A stretch of 64,000 nt of DNA from Elusimicrobiota bacterium (GTDB lineage Bacteria > Elusimicrobiota > Elusimicrobia > UBA1565): assembly GCA_016212885.1 (NCBI GenBank), contig JACRDO010000095.1:1-64000 (forward strand), in the 5' to 3' direction. The position numbers and the translations under genes were made by a program. The notes beneath the pieces were generated by a model. The model searched no databases, was not told the origin of the DNA, and saw only the letters and a list, made by a program, of their open reading frames with translations. Below are positions 15,987 to 24,084 of this stretch, in pieces. Within the stretch, counting starts at the first letter, position 1, and each line of letters opens with the position of its first letter.

Positions 15987-17284
15987 CAGGGTGAAACCTC
16001 CAGCGCGGCCTTCTCCCGAAGGGCGAGGGGATGGCGCGGATTGATGCTCAAAGCCGCGTCCAAGTACCGCTGAGCCTGGTAGCTCAGCCCCAGCTCCTTG
16101 GCGTCGTGCGCTGCGCCGACATAGGCCTCGGCGCAGCAGGGGCAGAGGGAAAAGGCCTTCTCATAACTGCGCATCGCGCTCTGCCATTCCCCGCGGTACT
16201 CCAGGACGAAGCCTTTCAGGAAGCTCGCGTCCCAAAGGGCCTGCCCCTTCAGGCGGAGCAGCCGGCGCTCCGCTTCATCCAGATCGCCATCCTGGACAGC
16301 AAGATACCCTCCGGCCAGAGCCGACACCGCGGCGTCCCCATCGCGGGCCGCCTTCTCGAAGTGGGGCGCAGGGTCCCCGCAATGCTGGAAGGCCTTGGTC
16401 CAGCCCAGCAGGTATTCGGCCTGAGCCCGGCCGGCCGGCGTCTTCGCCGAGGCGGACGCGGCGGCGAGCTCGCGGAGCGCCGGCTCGATTTCGCCCTTCA
16501 TCGAAAGGACGAAGCCGTAGAGCCAATGCGCCGCGGCGTCAGCGTATGGCCCTTGAGCGGCTTGCGCGGCGTAGCGCGCGGCGGAGGAGATGTCTCCCAG
16601 GGAGCAATAGGCATGCGCCGCTATCTGCGACAAGACTCCGGTGTAGGGGCCGTACGGATATTTCTCCATCGCATGGAGGGCCGTCCTTACCGCCTCCTGA
16701 TGGGCCTGCATCTCATGATAGACGGCCGCGGTCTGGAAGGAGAGTTCCTGCTCCCTCTCCGGCTGCCTTTCCAGGGCAATCTTCAGCCACCGCAGGGCTC
16801 CGTCATAGTCCTTCAGGTGCAGATTCGCGGCGCCCAGCACGTCCGCCAAAGCCTCCTCGCCGCCCGCGGATTTCTGGATGACCCTCAAGCACCCAGCCGC
16901 CGCGGCCCGCCAATCGCGGGTTTCCAAAGCCCATCTCACTTTGACGCGATCGAACACCAAGGGATTGAGCGACACCGCGATGAGGAAACCCGCGGCCCAA
17001 AGGGCGAAGCATCCCTTCTCGCCGGTGAGCTTCTCCCGGCGGAGCAGATACCCCGGGATGAACCACGTCGGGCCCAGCGGCGCGGTGCCGCAACCCTTGA
17101 TCCTCAGCATCCTTTCATCAGCCAGGAGGAGGCGCCAGCTCACGGCAAGGAGGACCACGACGCTGATCCAGGTCGAGAGGCCGGCTAGGGAAAGGGCGAA
17201 ATCCAGGGGAACGCCGGAAAACGGCGCAACCGCGGCGAACCAGACGAAAGCGCGGCTGAGCCTCTGCGAAATGGGTGTCTGCAC
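15986..17284 (-). CDS. Membrane TPR protein
   Basis: The 432-residue protein has three hydrophobic segments in its first 120 residues (AFVWFAAVAPFSG, LSTWISVVVLLAVSW, CFALWAAGFLIAVS), then TPR-like repeats from about 125 to the end, closing with YLDAALSINPRHPLALREKA. It starts at GTG 17284, with TATGAT some 25 bases upstream. The stop overlaps the ATG of the downstream TPR gene, suggesting that the two products work together, perhaps as a membrane-bound scaffold. No enzyme domain is visible. Confidence 0.8.
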   Translation of the reverse strand: MQTPISQRLSRAFVWFAAVAPFSGVPLDFALSLAGLSTWISVVVLLAVSWRLLLADERMLRIKGCGTAPLGPTWFIPGYLLRREKLTGEKGCFALWAAGFLIAVSLNPLVFDRVKVRWALETRDWRAAAAGCLRVIQKSAGGEEALADVLGAANLHLKDYDGALRWLKIALERQPEREQELSFQTAAVYHEMQAHQEAVRTALHAMEKYPYGPYTGVLSQIAAHAYCSLGDISSAARYAAQAAQGPYADAAAHWLYGFVLSMKGEIEPALRELAAASASAKTPAGRAQAEYLLGWTKAFQHCGDPAPHFEKAARDGDAAVSALAGGYLAVQDGDLDEAERRLLRLKGQALWDASFLKGFVLEYRGEWQSAMRSYEKAFSLCPCCAEAYVGAAHDAKELGLSYQAQRYLDAALSINPRHPLALREKAALEVSP

Positions 17285-17353
17285 CGCCGCTCACCAGTCT
17301 TGCCGGTTATCATAGATAATATGAAAGCGGAAGGGGTCGAGCGAGTAAGGGGA

Positions 17354-18310
17354 TTACTTCGAGCCGCCGGCCAGATCCTGCAGGGAAGAGAACGCCGAGC
17401 CCTCGGCGACGCCGAAGAGGGGGCGCCGCACGCTGTCGGGGATCAAGTCCGAGAACTCGGAGGCTTTCGTGACGTCCTCGCCGCGGCAATCATCGCCGTA
17501 GCAGCGCTTGGTCTTCATGCACTTCTTGCCGCCGGGCAGCTTGACGGTCTCGAAATCTTCCTCGCCCCGGACCAGCACGCCGACGATCCCCTCGGTCTTG
17601 GCGTTGAAGACCGGGGCCCCGGAATTGCCGTGGAAGGTGTCCAGGTTCGCCGTGAAGTATCCGGCCGTGCTGTCGCTGATCACCCAAGCCCCGTCCGCGA
17701 TCTTGGCCGGCAGGCCGTTGGGGTAGCCGATGACCATGAGCGGGGTCCCTTTGGCGGCTTCCTCGCGCTCGATCTTCAGGGGCCGGTGGCCCTTCACGGC
17801 GCGGTCGAGGCGGACCAGGGCCCAGTCGGCGCCGGCTTCATCCGCCTTGTGCCCGACCAGGTAGGAGCAGGAGTAGACCTCGGAGGAGGGGACGCTGCGG
17901 AGCGCGGAGGTCTCCTTGCTCAGGGCGAAGCCGAACACGAAGGAGGTCGCTACGCAGATCGCATTGTTCTCGACGCAGTGCCCGGCGGTAAGAACCATGT
18001 CCGGCCCCACCAGCACGCCAGAGCACTCGGGGCCGCTTATCTGGCCGCTGAACCGCTCGCCCTCGCAGAGGTTGTACTTCTCCTGATAGGACTCGGTCGC
18101 CAGCATGGCCCGGTTGCCGCGGCGGATCACCTTCTCCGACGGGAAGAGCGCCACGGCGGAGTCGGCCAAGGCGAGCGCCCGCGGGTCCTGGACCTCATAC
18201 ACGTCCTGGCGGTCGTCGTCGTTGTAGACGGGCATCGAACGCGCAGAGGACGAAATGCAGGCCGCGAGCGCTGCCAGGATCAGAGTCTTGAAGGTTCGCA
18301 TCGGATTCAA
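17354..18310 (-). CDS. Secreted trypsin-like serine protease, V8/glutamyl-endopeptidase type
   Basis: The 318-residue protein has a signal peptide (AALAACISSSARS) and a complete chymotrypsin-fold triad: His111 in LTAGHC, Asp162 in ADWALVRLD and Ser230 in HGNSGAP (numbered from ATG 18310). Extra cysteines (LCEGER, GPECSG, AICVAT, YSCSY, KKCMKTKRCYGDDC) suggest disulfides and periplasmic or extracellular location. A second in-frame ATG at 18301 is possible. Target proteins are unknown. Confidence 0.88.
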   Translation of the reverse strand: MNPMRTFKTLILAALAACISSSARSMPVYNDDDRQDVYEVQDPRALALADSAVALFPSEKVIRRGNRAMLATESYQEKYNLCEGERFSGQISGPECSGVLVGPDMVLTAGHCVENNAICVATSFVFGFALSKETSALRSVPSSEVYSCSYLVGHKADEAGADWALVRLDRAVKGHRPLKIEREEAAKGTPLMVIGYPNGLPAKIADGAWVISDSTAGYFTANLDTFHGNSGAPVFNAKTEGIVGVLVRGEEDFETVKLPGGKKCMKTKRCYGDDCRGEDVTKASEFSDLIPDSVRRPLFGVAEGSAFSSLQDLAGGSK

Positions 18311-18392
18311 GCCGCTGGGCTAATCTAAGGATAGGCGTTTATGCCCAATAAACCTGAGTCAACGGTCCTAGGCCCTGGATAGGCCTAAGGTC

Positions 18393-18806
18393 CTATACGA
18401 CCGATTTCCATTTCTTGCGGAGGTCGCGCCTGCGCATCTCAACCTCCAGGCGCTTGATTTCGTCCCAGTGCCGCACCACGGCCCGCGCGGTCTTCAGCCG
18501 CTTCTTCCCGAACACGTGCGGGTGGCGCCGGATGAGCTTGAGATGCTGGCAGCGGGCCACGTCCTGGATGCTGAAGCGGCCCTTTTCGCTCTCGATCTGC
18601 GCGTGCAGGAGGATCTGCAGGAGAACGTCTCCCAGCTCGTCCTGTATCTCGCGCCATCGGCCGCGCCTGAGCGCGCGCTCGAGCTCCCGGGTCTCTTCGC
18701 GCAGGAACCGGATCAGGGAGCGATGGGTCTGCTTGCGGTCCCACGGGCAGCCGCCTGGGCCCCGCAGACGTTCGATGACCCGGATCAGCCGGTCCATCGG
18801 TTTCAT
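18393..18806 (-). CDS. mazG: MazG-family nucleoside triphosphate pyrophosphohydrolase
   Basis: The 137-residue protein is a single MazG domain: GGCPWDRKQTHRSL, then EETRELERAL and the EIQDELGDVLLQILLHAQI metal-binding helix, followed by the RHPHVFG motif. These enzymes hydrolyse non-canonical or excess dNTPs. It is about half the length of tandem-domain E. coli MazG. The frame is open upstream through a mobile-type hairpin (18807-18884), but ATG 18806, which directly abuts the hairpin, is the plausible start. The insertion may have replaced the native promoter. Confidence 0.88.
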   Translation of the reverse strand: MKPMDRLIRVIERLRGPGGCPWDRKQTHRSLIRFLREETRELERALRRGRWREIQDELGDVLLQILLHAQIESEKGRFSIQDVARCQHLKLIRRHPHVFGKKRLKTARAVVRHWDEIKRLEVEMRRRDLRKKWKSVV

Positions 18807-18884
18807 GGGGTCAGGTCTGGACAATAGACATTGTGAGCAATTAGGAATCGGTCATGTCAATGTCTATTGTCCAGACCTGACCCC
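18807..18884. repeat. Perfect 27-bp inverted repeat, likely REP/MITE-like element
   Basis: Positions 18807-18833 and 18858-18884 are exact reverse complements, with a 24-base loop. The outer ends read GGGGTCAGGTCT and AGACCTGACCCC. Such ends are known from hairpin elements associated with REP-type tyrosine (IS200-like) transposases. No transposase is present in the window, so this would be a non-autonomous copy. Confidence 0.8.
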
Positions 18885-18891
18885 TGCATTA

Positions 18892-18920
18892 TTGTTTCTG
18901 TAACAATGAAAAGCTACACT
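18892..18920 (+). promoter_or_regulatory. Promoter of the lipoprotein gene
   Basis: TTGTTT (18892-18897), a 17-base spacer and TACACT (18915-18920). The ATG at 18928 follows after 7 bases, fitting the leaderless pattern. The promoter lies directly beside the 27-bp inverted repeat. Confidence 0.6.
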
Positions 18921-18927
18921 CCGTGCG

Positions 18928-19677
18928 ATGTCTTTTTCCTCTCGCACGGCCCCAACCGCTATCGATGCCGGTTGTTCAGGCATCGATAACGGGAAGCGGT
19001 TGGGGCGGGTGATGCATTTTTCTTCCCTCAGGGCGCGCATCGCGCTCATCTGCCTTGCGGCGCTCACCTGTTCCGGCTGCCGCGGAACCGCCCCGCGCTA
19101 CTACGGCGAAGCCACCCGCGGCTTCTCCGCGGTCCTCGTCCGCTCGCGCATCCTGGCGCCGACCGGGGAGACGAACGACGGCGCGGCCGCGCTCAACCTC
19201 GAGTCGGAGGACGGCGACGAGCGCTACCGGCTCAACCTGCAGCCGGGCCAGACCTCGCTCTTCCGCGTGGAGCCCGGCATATACCGTCTCGTTGCGACCC
19301 GCAGCTTCTTCGGTTCACCCCAGCCCCGGGTCCGCGTCCGCATCCAGGGCCGGAGTTATCTCGTGGATTTCCCGCGGGACGTCATGCGGATGGAAGCCAT
19401 CCAGATCAAGTCGGACAAGATCATCCCTCTGGGCGTGCTGGAGATCCGGCTCATCGCGGCCGAGCGGGGGGAGCGGCCCAAGGTGGTGCTGCGCTTTGAC
19501 CGCGGCATCGCGGCGCGAAGGTCACTCGTCGAAGACGTCATCGCCAAGCTGATGGACATCAAGACTCCCTTGCGCATCCGCAACAAGGCGATCACCTGGA
19601 CACGGGCCCTTGAGCAGGCGCTGGTGAAGATCCAGGGAGAGGAAGAGCGCCCTCCAGCCTTCAAGCCTTTCCCATGA
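18928..19677 (+). CDS. Lipoprotein of unknown function
   Basis: A lipobox (LAALTCSGC) marks this as a lipoprotein; the mature part is mainly beta-like with no recognised family. The start is uncertain. ATG 18928 fits the promoter, but the signal peptide proper begins at ATG 19012 (MHFSSLRA). The 84 bases between hold a strong hairpin, and the two starts are similar (MSFSSRTA and MHFSSLRA), as if the start region had been duplicated around an inserted palindrome. The end overlaps the kinase gene by 4 bases. Confidence 0.7.
   Translation: MSFSSRTAPTAIDAGCSGIDNGKRLGRVMHFSSLRARIALICLAALTCSGCRGTAPRYYGEATRGFSAVLVRSRILAPTGETNDGAAALNLESEDGDERYRLNLQPGQTSLFRVEPGIYRLVATRSFFGSPQPRVRVRIQGRSYLVDFPRDVMRMEAIQIKSDKIIPLGVLEIRLIAAERGERPKVVLRFDRGIAARRSLVEDVIAKLMDIKTPLRIRNKAITWTRALEQALVKIQGEEERPPAFKPFP
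18950..19005. repeat. Bipartite hairpin at the lipoprotein start
   Basis: CCCCAACCGC (18950-18959) pairs with GCGGTTGGGG (18996-19005), and ATCGATGCC (18961-18969) pairs with GGCATCGAT (18979-18987). It is either a structured 5' leader of a gene starting at 19012 or an in-frame insertion in a gene starting at 18928. Confidence 0.75.
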
Positions 19678-20480
19678 GGGTGGGAGCCGACCTCGGCGGC
19701 TCCTGGCTTCGCGCGGCGGTCTGCAAAGGCCGCGGCTTTCAAAGGGCGCGCAGGAGGATCGCGGCCGGCGAGGCGCCTGAGCGCGCGCTCGCGCAGGCCC
19801 TGCGGTCCCTCGGCCTGCGGCGCGTTCGCAGACTCGTCATCGGCGCAAGGGGCGCCTGGCTTGGGTCCGAGAAGGCGGCCCTGCGCCGCCGGCTCGCCGG
19901 CCTCGCCGACGAAATCCTCGTGATCTCGGACCTGGAGCTGGCCCACCTGGCGGCCTTCTCCGGAGGGCCGGGGGTGCTCGTCGCAGCCGGAACAGGCTCA
20001 GCGGCCTACGCGCGGGACATTCGCGGCAGGAGCGCCAGAGCCGGAGGCCTGGGCCCTCTGCTGGGGGACGAGGGGTCATCCTTCTGGATCGGCCGGCGCT
20101 GGCTCTGCGCGCTCCCCGACGAGGAGATCCGCCGCTTCGCCAAGCGGCCCGACGCGGTGCGGGCCGTGGCGGCGCTCGCGCGGGTGGTGCTCGCTCGCGC
20201 GGCCAATGACCGGCGCGCCCGGGCCATCGTTCGGGAGGCATGCCAAGGGCTGGCAACGCTGGCCTCGCGCGCCGCCTCGCAGCTGACCTTCAAGGGGCCC
20301 GCTCCCCTTTCGTGGTCCGGCGGACTCTTCCGCAGCGCGCTGTTCCGGGCCGAGTTCCTGCGGAGGCTGCCGCGGAGGAAGTTCTCTCCGCGGCCCATGG
20401 AGCGCAGGCCGGAAGATGCAGCAGCCATAAGCGGCGCACCAAACATCGGGAATGCGTATCGAACTTTCCAAACGACGTAG
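19674..20480 (+). CDS. BadF/BadG-type kinase, N-acetylglucosamine kinase-like
   Basis: The 268-residue protein has the ASKHA-fold phosphate-1 motif at the N-terminus (GADLGGSWLRAAV), the phosphate-2 segment (VLVAAGTGSAAYA) and GPLLGDEGSSFWIG, typical of BadF/BadG/BcrA/BcrD ATPases and N-acetylglucosamine kinases. A role in amino-sugar recycling is likely but unproven. The last dozen residues (PNIGNAYRTFQTT) are encoded by a family-1 repeat, which also supplies the TAG stop, so the native C-terminus appears to have been replaced. Confidence 0.8.
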   Translation: MRVGADLGGSWLRAAVCKGRGFQRARRRIAAGEAPERALAQALRSLGLRRVRRLVIGARGAWLGSEKAALRRRLAGLADEILVISDLELAHLAAFSGGPGVLVAAGTGSAAYARDIRGRSARAGGLGPLLGDEGSSFWIGRRWLCALPDEEIRRFAKRPDAVRAVAALARVVLARAANDRRARAIVREACQGLATLASRAASQLTFKGPAPLSWSGGLFRSALFRAEFLRRLPRRKFSPRPMERRPEDAAAISGAPNIGNAYRTFQTT

Positions 20481-20522
20481 GTTTGGTACGTCCTGAACCT
20501 AAGCCGTATGGTTGTTCAGGAC
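20438..20522. repeat. Family-1 palindromic element at the end of the kinase gene
   Basis: GTCCTGAAC (20490-20498) pairs with GTTCAGGAC (20514-20522). Upstream, ACCAAAC (20438-20444) and GTTTGGT (20481-20487) enclose most of a second unit (TCGAACTTTCCAAACGACG), so it looks like a nested or recombined pair. The kinase stop codon lies within it. Confidence 0.85.
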
Positions 20523-20539
20523 GGCAAGTTTGCTAGAAT
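20512..20539 (+). promoter_or_regulatory. Promoter of rpiB
   Basis: TTGTTC (20512-20517), a 16-base spacer and TAGAAT (20534-20539). The -35 box falls in the right arm of the family-1 repeat. The ATG at 20570 is 30 bases downstream. Confidence 0.5.
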
Positions 20540-20569
20540 TCGATCCCGGGGGATAAGGCTTCCTTACAA

Positions 20570-21031
20570 ATGCGCATCGCCATCGGCTGCGACCATGCCG
20601 GCTACGAGCTGAAGAGGATCGTGCACCTTCAGCTCGAGCAGCTCGGGCATGCGGTCCTCAACTTCGGCGTCGACGCCGCCGAGCCGGCGGTGGACTACCC
20701 CGACTACGCGGGCAAGGTCGCCGAGGCGATCCGGCGTGGCGACGCGGAGCGCGGCGTCATCGTCTGCGGCAGCGGGGTCGGAGCGTGCATCGCGGCGAAC
20801 AAGCACCCCGGAATCCGCGCCGGCACCTGCCACGACGCCTATTCGGCGCGCCAGTGCGTCGAGGACGACGACGCGAACGTGCTCTGCCTCGGCTCCCGCG
20901 TCATCGGCAGCCGGCTGGCCATGGACATCGTCGAGGCGTGGGCGGCGGCCCGCTTCTCGAAGGCCGAACGCCACCAGCGCCGCCTGGACAAGGTCCTCGC
21001 GATCGAGAAGAGGTTCATGGGCAAGGGATGA
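20570..21031 (+). CDS. rpiB: Ribose-5-phosphate isomerase B
   Basis: The 153-residue protein matches RpiB/LacAB isomerases: IGCDHAGYELK at the N-terminus, the catalytic-Cys segment VCGSGVGACIAANK, and NVLCLGSRVIG. It interconverts ribose-5-phosphate and ribulose-5-phosphate. It overlaps the kdsC frame by 4 bases (ATGA). Ribulose-5-phosphate is the precursor of arabinose-5-phosphate used in Kdo synthesis, so coupling with the following KdsC domain is sensible. Confidence 0.95.
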   Translation: MRIAIGCDHAGYELKRIVHLQLEQLGHAVLNFGVDAAEPAVDYPDYAGKVAEAIRRGDAERGVIVCGSGVGACIAANKHPGIRAGTCHDAYSARQCVEDDDANVLCLGSRVIGSRLAMDIVEAWAAARFSKAERHQRRLDKVLAIEKRFMGKG

Positions 21032-22251
21032 CCCTCCTCCAGCGCGCCCGCCGCATCCGCCTGCTGATGATGGACGTCGACGGCGTTCTGACCGACGGCC
21101 TGCTCTACCATTTCGTCGACGACGACGGGCGGCTCGTGGAGATGAAGGGCTTCAACAGCCAGGACGGCGTGGCCCTGGTCTGGCTCGCGGAGAGCGGAGT
21201 CTTGACGGGAGTCATCACCGGCCGGGCCTCCGAGGGAGTGGAGGGACGCGCGCGCATGCTCAAGATGACCCACGTGGTCCAAGGGACCACCGACAAGCTG
21301 CCCGCGTTCAAGGAAATCCTCGCAAAGGCCGGACTCCGCCCCGAGCAGGCGGCCTTCATCGGCGACGACTTCACGGACCTGCCGGCGATGCGCCATGCGG
21401 GCCTGGCCGCGGCCGTGGCGAACGCACGGCCCGAGCTCCTGCCCTTCGCGCACCTGGTCACCCAGAACCAAGGGGGCAAGGGCGCGGTCCGGGAGGTCGT
21501 GGAGCTCCTCATGCGCTCCCAGGGCACCTGGCAGGCGGTCCTCAAAAGATTCTCGGCCGTGGTCCTTCTAGGGGCCGTCCTCCCGCTGGCGGGCTGCGTG
21601 GGCTTCAAGATCCCGAAGGAAGCGGCGGAAGCGATCCCGTCCGCGCAAGCCGAAGGAGAGGCCAAGGCTCCCGAAGCGCGGAAGGCCAAGGGCGAGCAGG
21701 CCGAGGAGGCCGCCATCCAGCGCGCCCTGCAGCTGGTCCAGAAGCAGCAGACCTCCTACAAGATCAGCCCCGCGGACCTGCTCGAGATCACCGTCTACCA
21801 GGAGAAGGACCTCGAGCGCAAGGTGCGCGTGAGCCCGGAAGGAGTCATCAGCTTCCCGCTCATCGGCCAGGTCCAGGTGGCCGGGCTGTCGGTGCCGGAG
21901 GCCGAGGATGCGGTCATCAACAAGCTCAAGCGCTTCTACGTCAGCCCCCAGGTCACCATCTTCATCCAGGAGTACGGCAACAAGCAGGTCTATGTGCTCG
22001 GCGAGGTCAAGAACCCGGGCTCCTACGCCCTGCCGACGGAGGCGCCGCTGACGGTGCTGGAGGCCCTCACCCTGGCCGGAGGCTTCTCCCAGTACGCCGC
22101 GGTGGACCGCACCCGGGTCATCCGCAACGTGAACGGCAAGAGCGAAAGCTACACCATCGAGATCACCGCCATCACCAAGCGCGGCGACAAGAGCAAGGAT
22201 CTGCGCTTGGCGCCCAACGACGTCATCTACGTCCCGGAGAGCTTCTTCTAA
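21028..22251 (+). CDS. KdsC phosphatase and Wza-like polysaccharide export lipoprotein in one frame
   Basis: A single 407-codon frame encodes two proteins end to end. Residues 1-165 are a KdsC-type HAD phosphatase (DVDGVLTD near 16; GDDFTDLPAM; GGKGAVREVVELL), which makes Kdo from Kdo-8-phosphate. From residue 162 an export lipoprotein follows: signal segment, lipobox LAGC with Cys190, then the polysaccharide-export and SLBB domains (ISPADLLEITVYQE; YVLGEVKNPGSYAL). There is no stop between them. A GGAG site 6 bases before the internal ATG 21511 suggests the lipoprotein may be translated separately. The next gene encodes its tyrosine-kinase partner. Confidence 0.85.
   Translation: MTLLQRARRIRLLMMDVDGVLTDGLLYHFVDDDGRLVEMKGFNSQDGVALVWLAESGVLTGVITGRASEGVEGRARMLKMTHVVQGTTDKLPAFKEILAKAGLRPEQAAFIGDDFTDLPAMRHAGLAAAVANARPELLPFAHLVTQNQGGKGAVREVVELLMRSQGTWQAVLKRFSAVVLLGAVLPLAGCVGFKIPKEAAEAIPSAQAEGEAKAPEARKAKGEQAEEAAIQRALQLVQKQQTSYKISPADLLEITVYQEKDLERKVRVSPEGVISFPLIGQVQVAGLSVPEAEDAVINKLKRFYVSPQVTIFIQEYGNKQVYVLGEVKNPGSYALPTEAPLTVLEALTLAGGFSQYAAVDRTRVIRNVNGKSESYTIEITAITKRGDKSKDLRLAPNDVIYVPESFF
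21501..21513 (+). promoter_or_regulatory. Internal Shine-Dalgarno site and ATG for the export lipoprotein
   Basis: GGAG (21501-21504) is 6 bases before ATG 21511. Starting here gives MRSQGTWQAVLKRF plus a hydrophobic core and LAGC, a normal lipoprotein signal peptide, inside the KdsC reading frame. Confidence 0.6.
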
Positions 22252-23996
22252 TGGCCCCGAAAGAGGAAGGCCGGGAAGACCGGGCGGAGGAATCGCAGGA
22301 GATCGAGCTGGCCCGCTACCTGCAGGTCATCCTCCGCAGGCGCTGGGTCGTCATCTCGGTGTTCCTGATCTCCGTCCTCAGCGCCGCGCTCTACGCGTTC
22401 ACCGCCCGGCCCGTCTACTCGGCCGCTGCCTTGGTCCTCATCGAGAAGGAACGCCGCCAGCAGGTCTACGCCGAAGGGGCGATCGTCGAGGCCTCGGACC
22501 AGGATTACTACCAGACGCAGTACCAGCTGCTCAGGAGCCGCAGCCTCCTGCGCAAGGTCCACGAGCAGCTCGCCCTGTCCAAGACGGAGGACTTCGCCGG
22601 AGGGGTGGACGCCCTCGGCGGCGCCGTCTCCGTCGAGCCGGTCCGCCAGAGCCGGCTCGTGCGGGTCGTGGCGGAGTCCTTTTCTCCGGAGCTGGCCGCC
22701 CGCATCGCCAACGCGGTCTCCGAGGCCTACGTGGCCCAGAACCTCGAGAACAAGATCTTCATCTCGAAGGAGATAATGCAAACGCTCTACCCGAAGGAAG
22801 GCCAGGTCCAGGAGATCTCCTACGACTCCCTGCCTGCGGTCATGAACAACTCGATGCTCCAGAACCTCAAGACCACCTACGCGGACCTGGAAGCCCGGTG
22901 GGGGGACCTCTCGCGCCGCTACACTGGGGAGCATCCCGAGCTCATCCGCCTCAAGTCCCAGATGGAAGTCGTGCGCGCGAACATCAAGGAGCAGACCGCC
23001 AGGATCGTGCAGAGCATGAAGACGGAGCTCTCCGGCCAGCTGCGGGGCAACAACGTCCGGATCGTGGACCCCGCGGAGACGCCGAAGTCTCCCTACAAGC
23101 CTCGCAAGACGCGCATGCTCATGCTCGCCGCCCTCTTCGGCCTTCTGGGCGGCTTCTTCCTGGCCCTCGGCGTGGAGGCGCTCGACCAGACCATCCGCAC
23201 CCAGGAGGACGTCGAGCGCAAGCTCGCCCTGGCGTTCCTGGGCTCGGTCCCGCACGCGGTCTTCCAGGGGGACTCGGTCAAAGCCTACACGGACCTCATC
23301 GGCGGGCCCGAATCCTTCACCGGCGAGTCCTTGAAGAACATCCGGACCATGATCGGCTTCGCGATGGCGGGGCACGACACGAAGTCGCTGCTCATGACGA
23401 GCACGCACCAGGGCGAGGGCAAGACCTTCATGGCCATCAGCCTCGCCGTCGTGTTCGCCCAGCTCGGCGAGCGCGTCCTGCTCATCGAAGGGGACCTCCG
23501 GCGCCCGAACCTCCACAAGCGCTTCGCCGTGCCCAACGAGTCCGGGATCAGCCATTTCCTCGCCTACGGCAAGGACGCCTCGGAGCTCGAAGCCCTCCTC
23601 CAGCCCACGGGCATCCCCAACCTCGACGTCCTGCCCTGCGGCACGATCCCGCCCAACCCCTCGGAGCTCCTGAGCACTCCGCGCCTGCCGGCCTTGATCG
23701 ATTGGGCGCGCCGGCGCTACGAGCGGATCATCATCGACGGCACGCCGGTCTTCCCCATCACCGACGCTTTGCTTTGGGGCCGGCACGCGGGCACGGCCGT
23801 GTTCGTCGTCAAATTCGGCGGCCCGCACTCTGCCCTGGCCCTCCGGGCCCGTCAGAAGCTCGAAGAGGGGGGGCTCAAGATCGCCGGCGCCGTCATCAAC
23901 CAGGTCACCGCGCGGGGCGGGCACTACGGCGGATACTATTACTATTACCGGTATCACTATCATTATAAGTACTCGGATTACGCGAAGAAGGCTTAA
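22251..23996 (+). CDS. Wzc-like chain-length regulator with BY-kinase domain
   Basis: The 581-residue inner-membrane protein has a Wzz domain flanked by two membrane segments (about residues 30-50 and 285-305, with PKSPYKP before the second). A cytoplasmic BY-kinase follows: Walker A QGEGKTF (near 386), Walker A' LLIEGDLRRPN and a Walker B-like RIIIDGTPV. The tyrosine-rich C-terminus (GGYYYYYRYHYHYKYSDY) is the autophosphorylation cluster. Such kinases control polymerisation and export of exopolysaccharide with a Wza-type channel, encoded just upstream. The usual Walker B DTPP is altered to DGTP. Confidence 0.92.
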   Translation: MAPKEEGREDRAEESQEIELARYLQVILRRRWVVISVFLISVLSAALYAFTARPVYSAAALVLIEKERRQQVYAEGAIVEASDQDYYQTQYQLLRSRSLLRKVHEQLALSKTEDFAGGVDALGGAVSVEPVRQSRLVRVVAESFSPELAARIANAVSEAYVAQNLENKIFISKEIMQTLYPKEGQVQEISYDSLPAVMNNSMLQNLKTTYADLEARWGDLSRRYTGEHPELIRLKSQMEVVRANIKEQTARIVQSMKTELSGQLRGNNVRIVDPAETPKSPYKPRKTRMLMLAALFGLLGGFFLALGVEALDQTIRTQEDVERKLALAFLGSVPHAVFQGDSVKAYTDLIGGPESFTGESLKNIRTMIGFAMAGHDTKSLLMTSTHQGEGKTFMAISLAVVFAQLGERVLLIEGDLRRPNLHKRFAVPNESGISHFLAYGKDASELEALLQPTGIPNLDVLPCGTIPPNPSELLSTPRLPALIDWARRRYERIIIDGTPVFPITDALLWGRHAGTAVFVVKFGGPHSALALRARQKLEEGGLKIAGAVINQVTARGGHYGGYYYYYRYHYHYKYSDYAKKA

Positions 23997-24007
23997 CAAA
24001 CAAAGCC

Positions 24008-24036
24008 TTGAAATTTTGCCGGCGGCCTGTTAATCT
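24008..24036 (+). promoter_or_regulatory. Promoter of the coiled-coil/propeller gene
   Basis: TTGAAA (24008-24013), a 17-base spacer and TAATCT (24031-24036). The ATG at 24085 is 48 bases downstream. Confidence 0.6.
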
Positions 24037-24084
24037 TAATGGTCCAAGCCGCGCGGGAGGCATTCCAGCGCGTGCGGATTCGAC

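Noticed and set aside
18362-18392. Terminator for mazG
   Set aside because: TAGGCC/GGCCTA can pair here but no T-tract follows on the minus strand, so support is too weak.
20649-22250. Long plus-strand frame running from rpiB into the BY-kinase gene
   Set aside because: Its part before 22251 is Arg/Ala/Ser-rich shadow sequence overlapping rpiB and kdsC; the kinase starts at ATG 22251.
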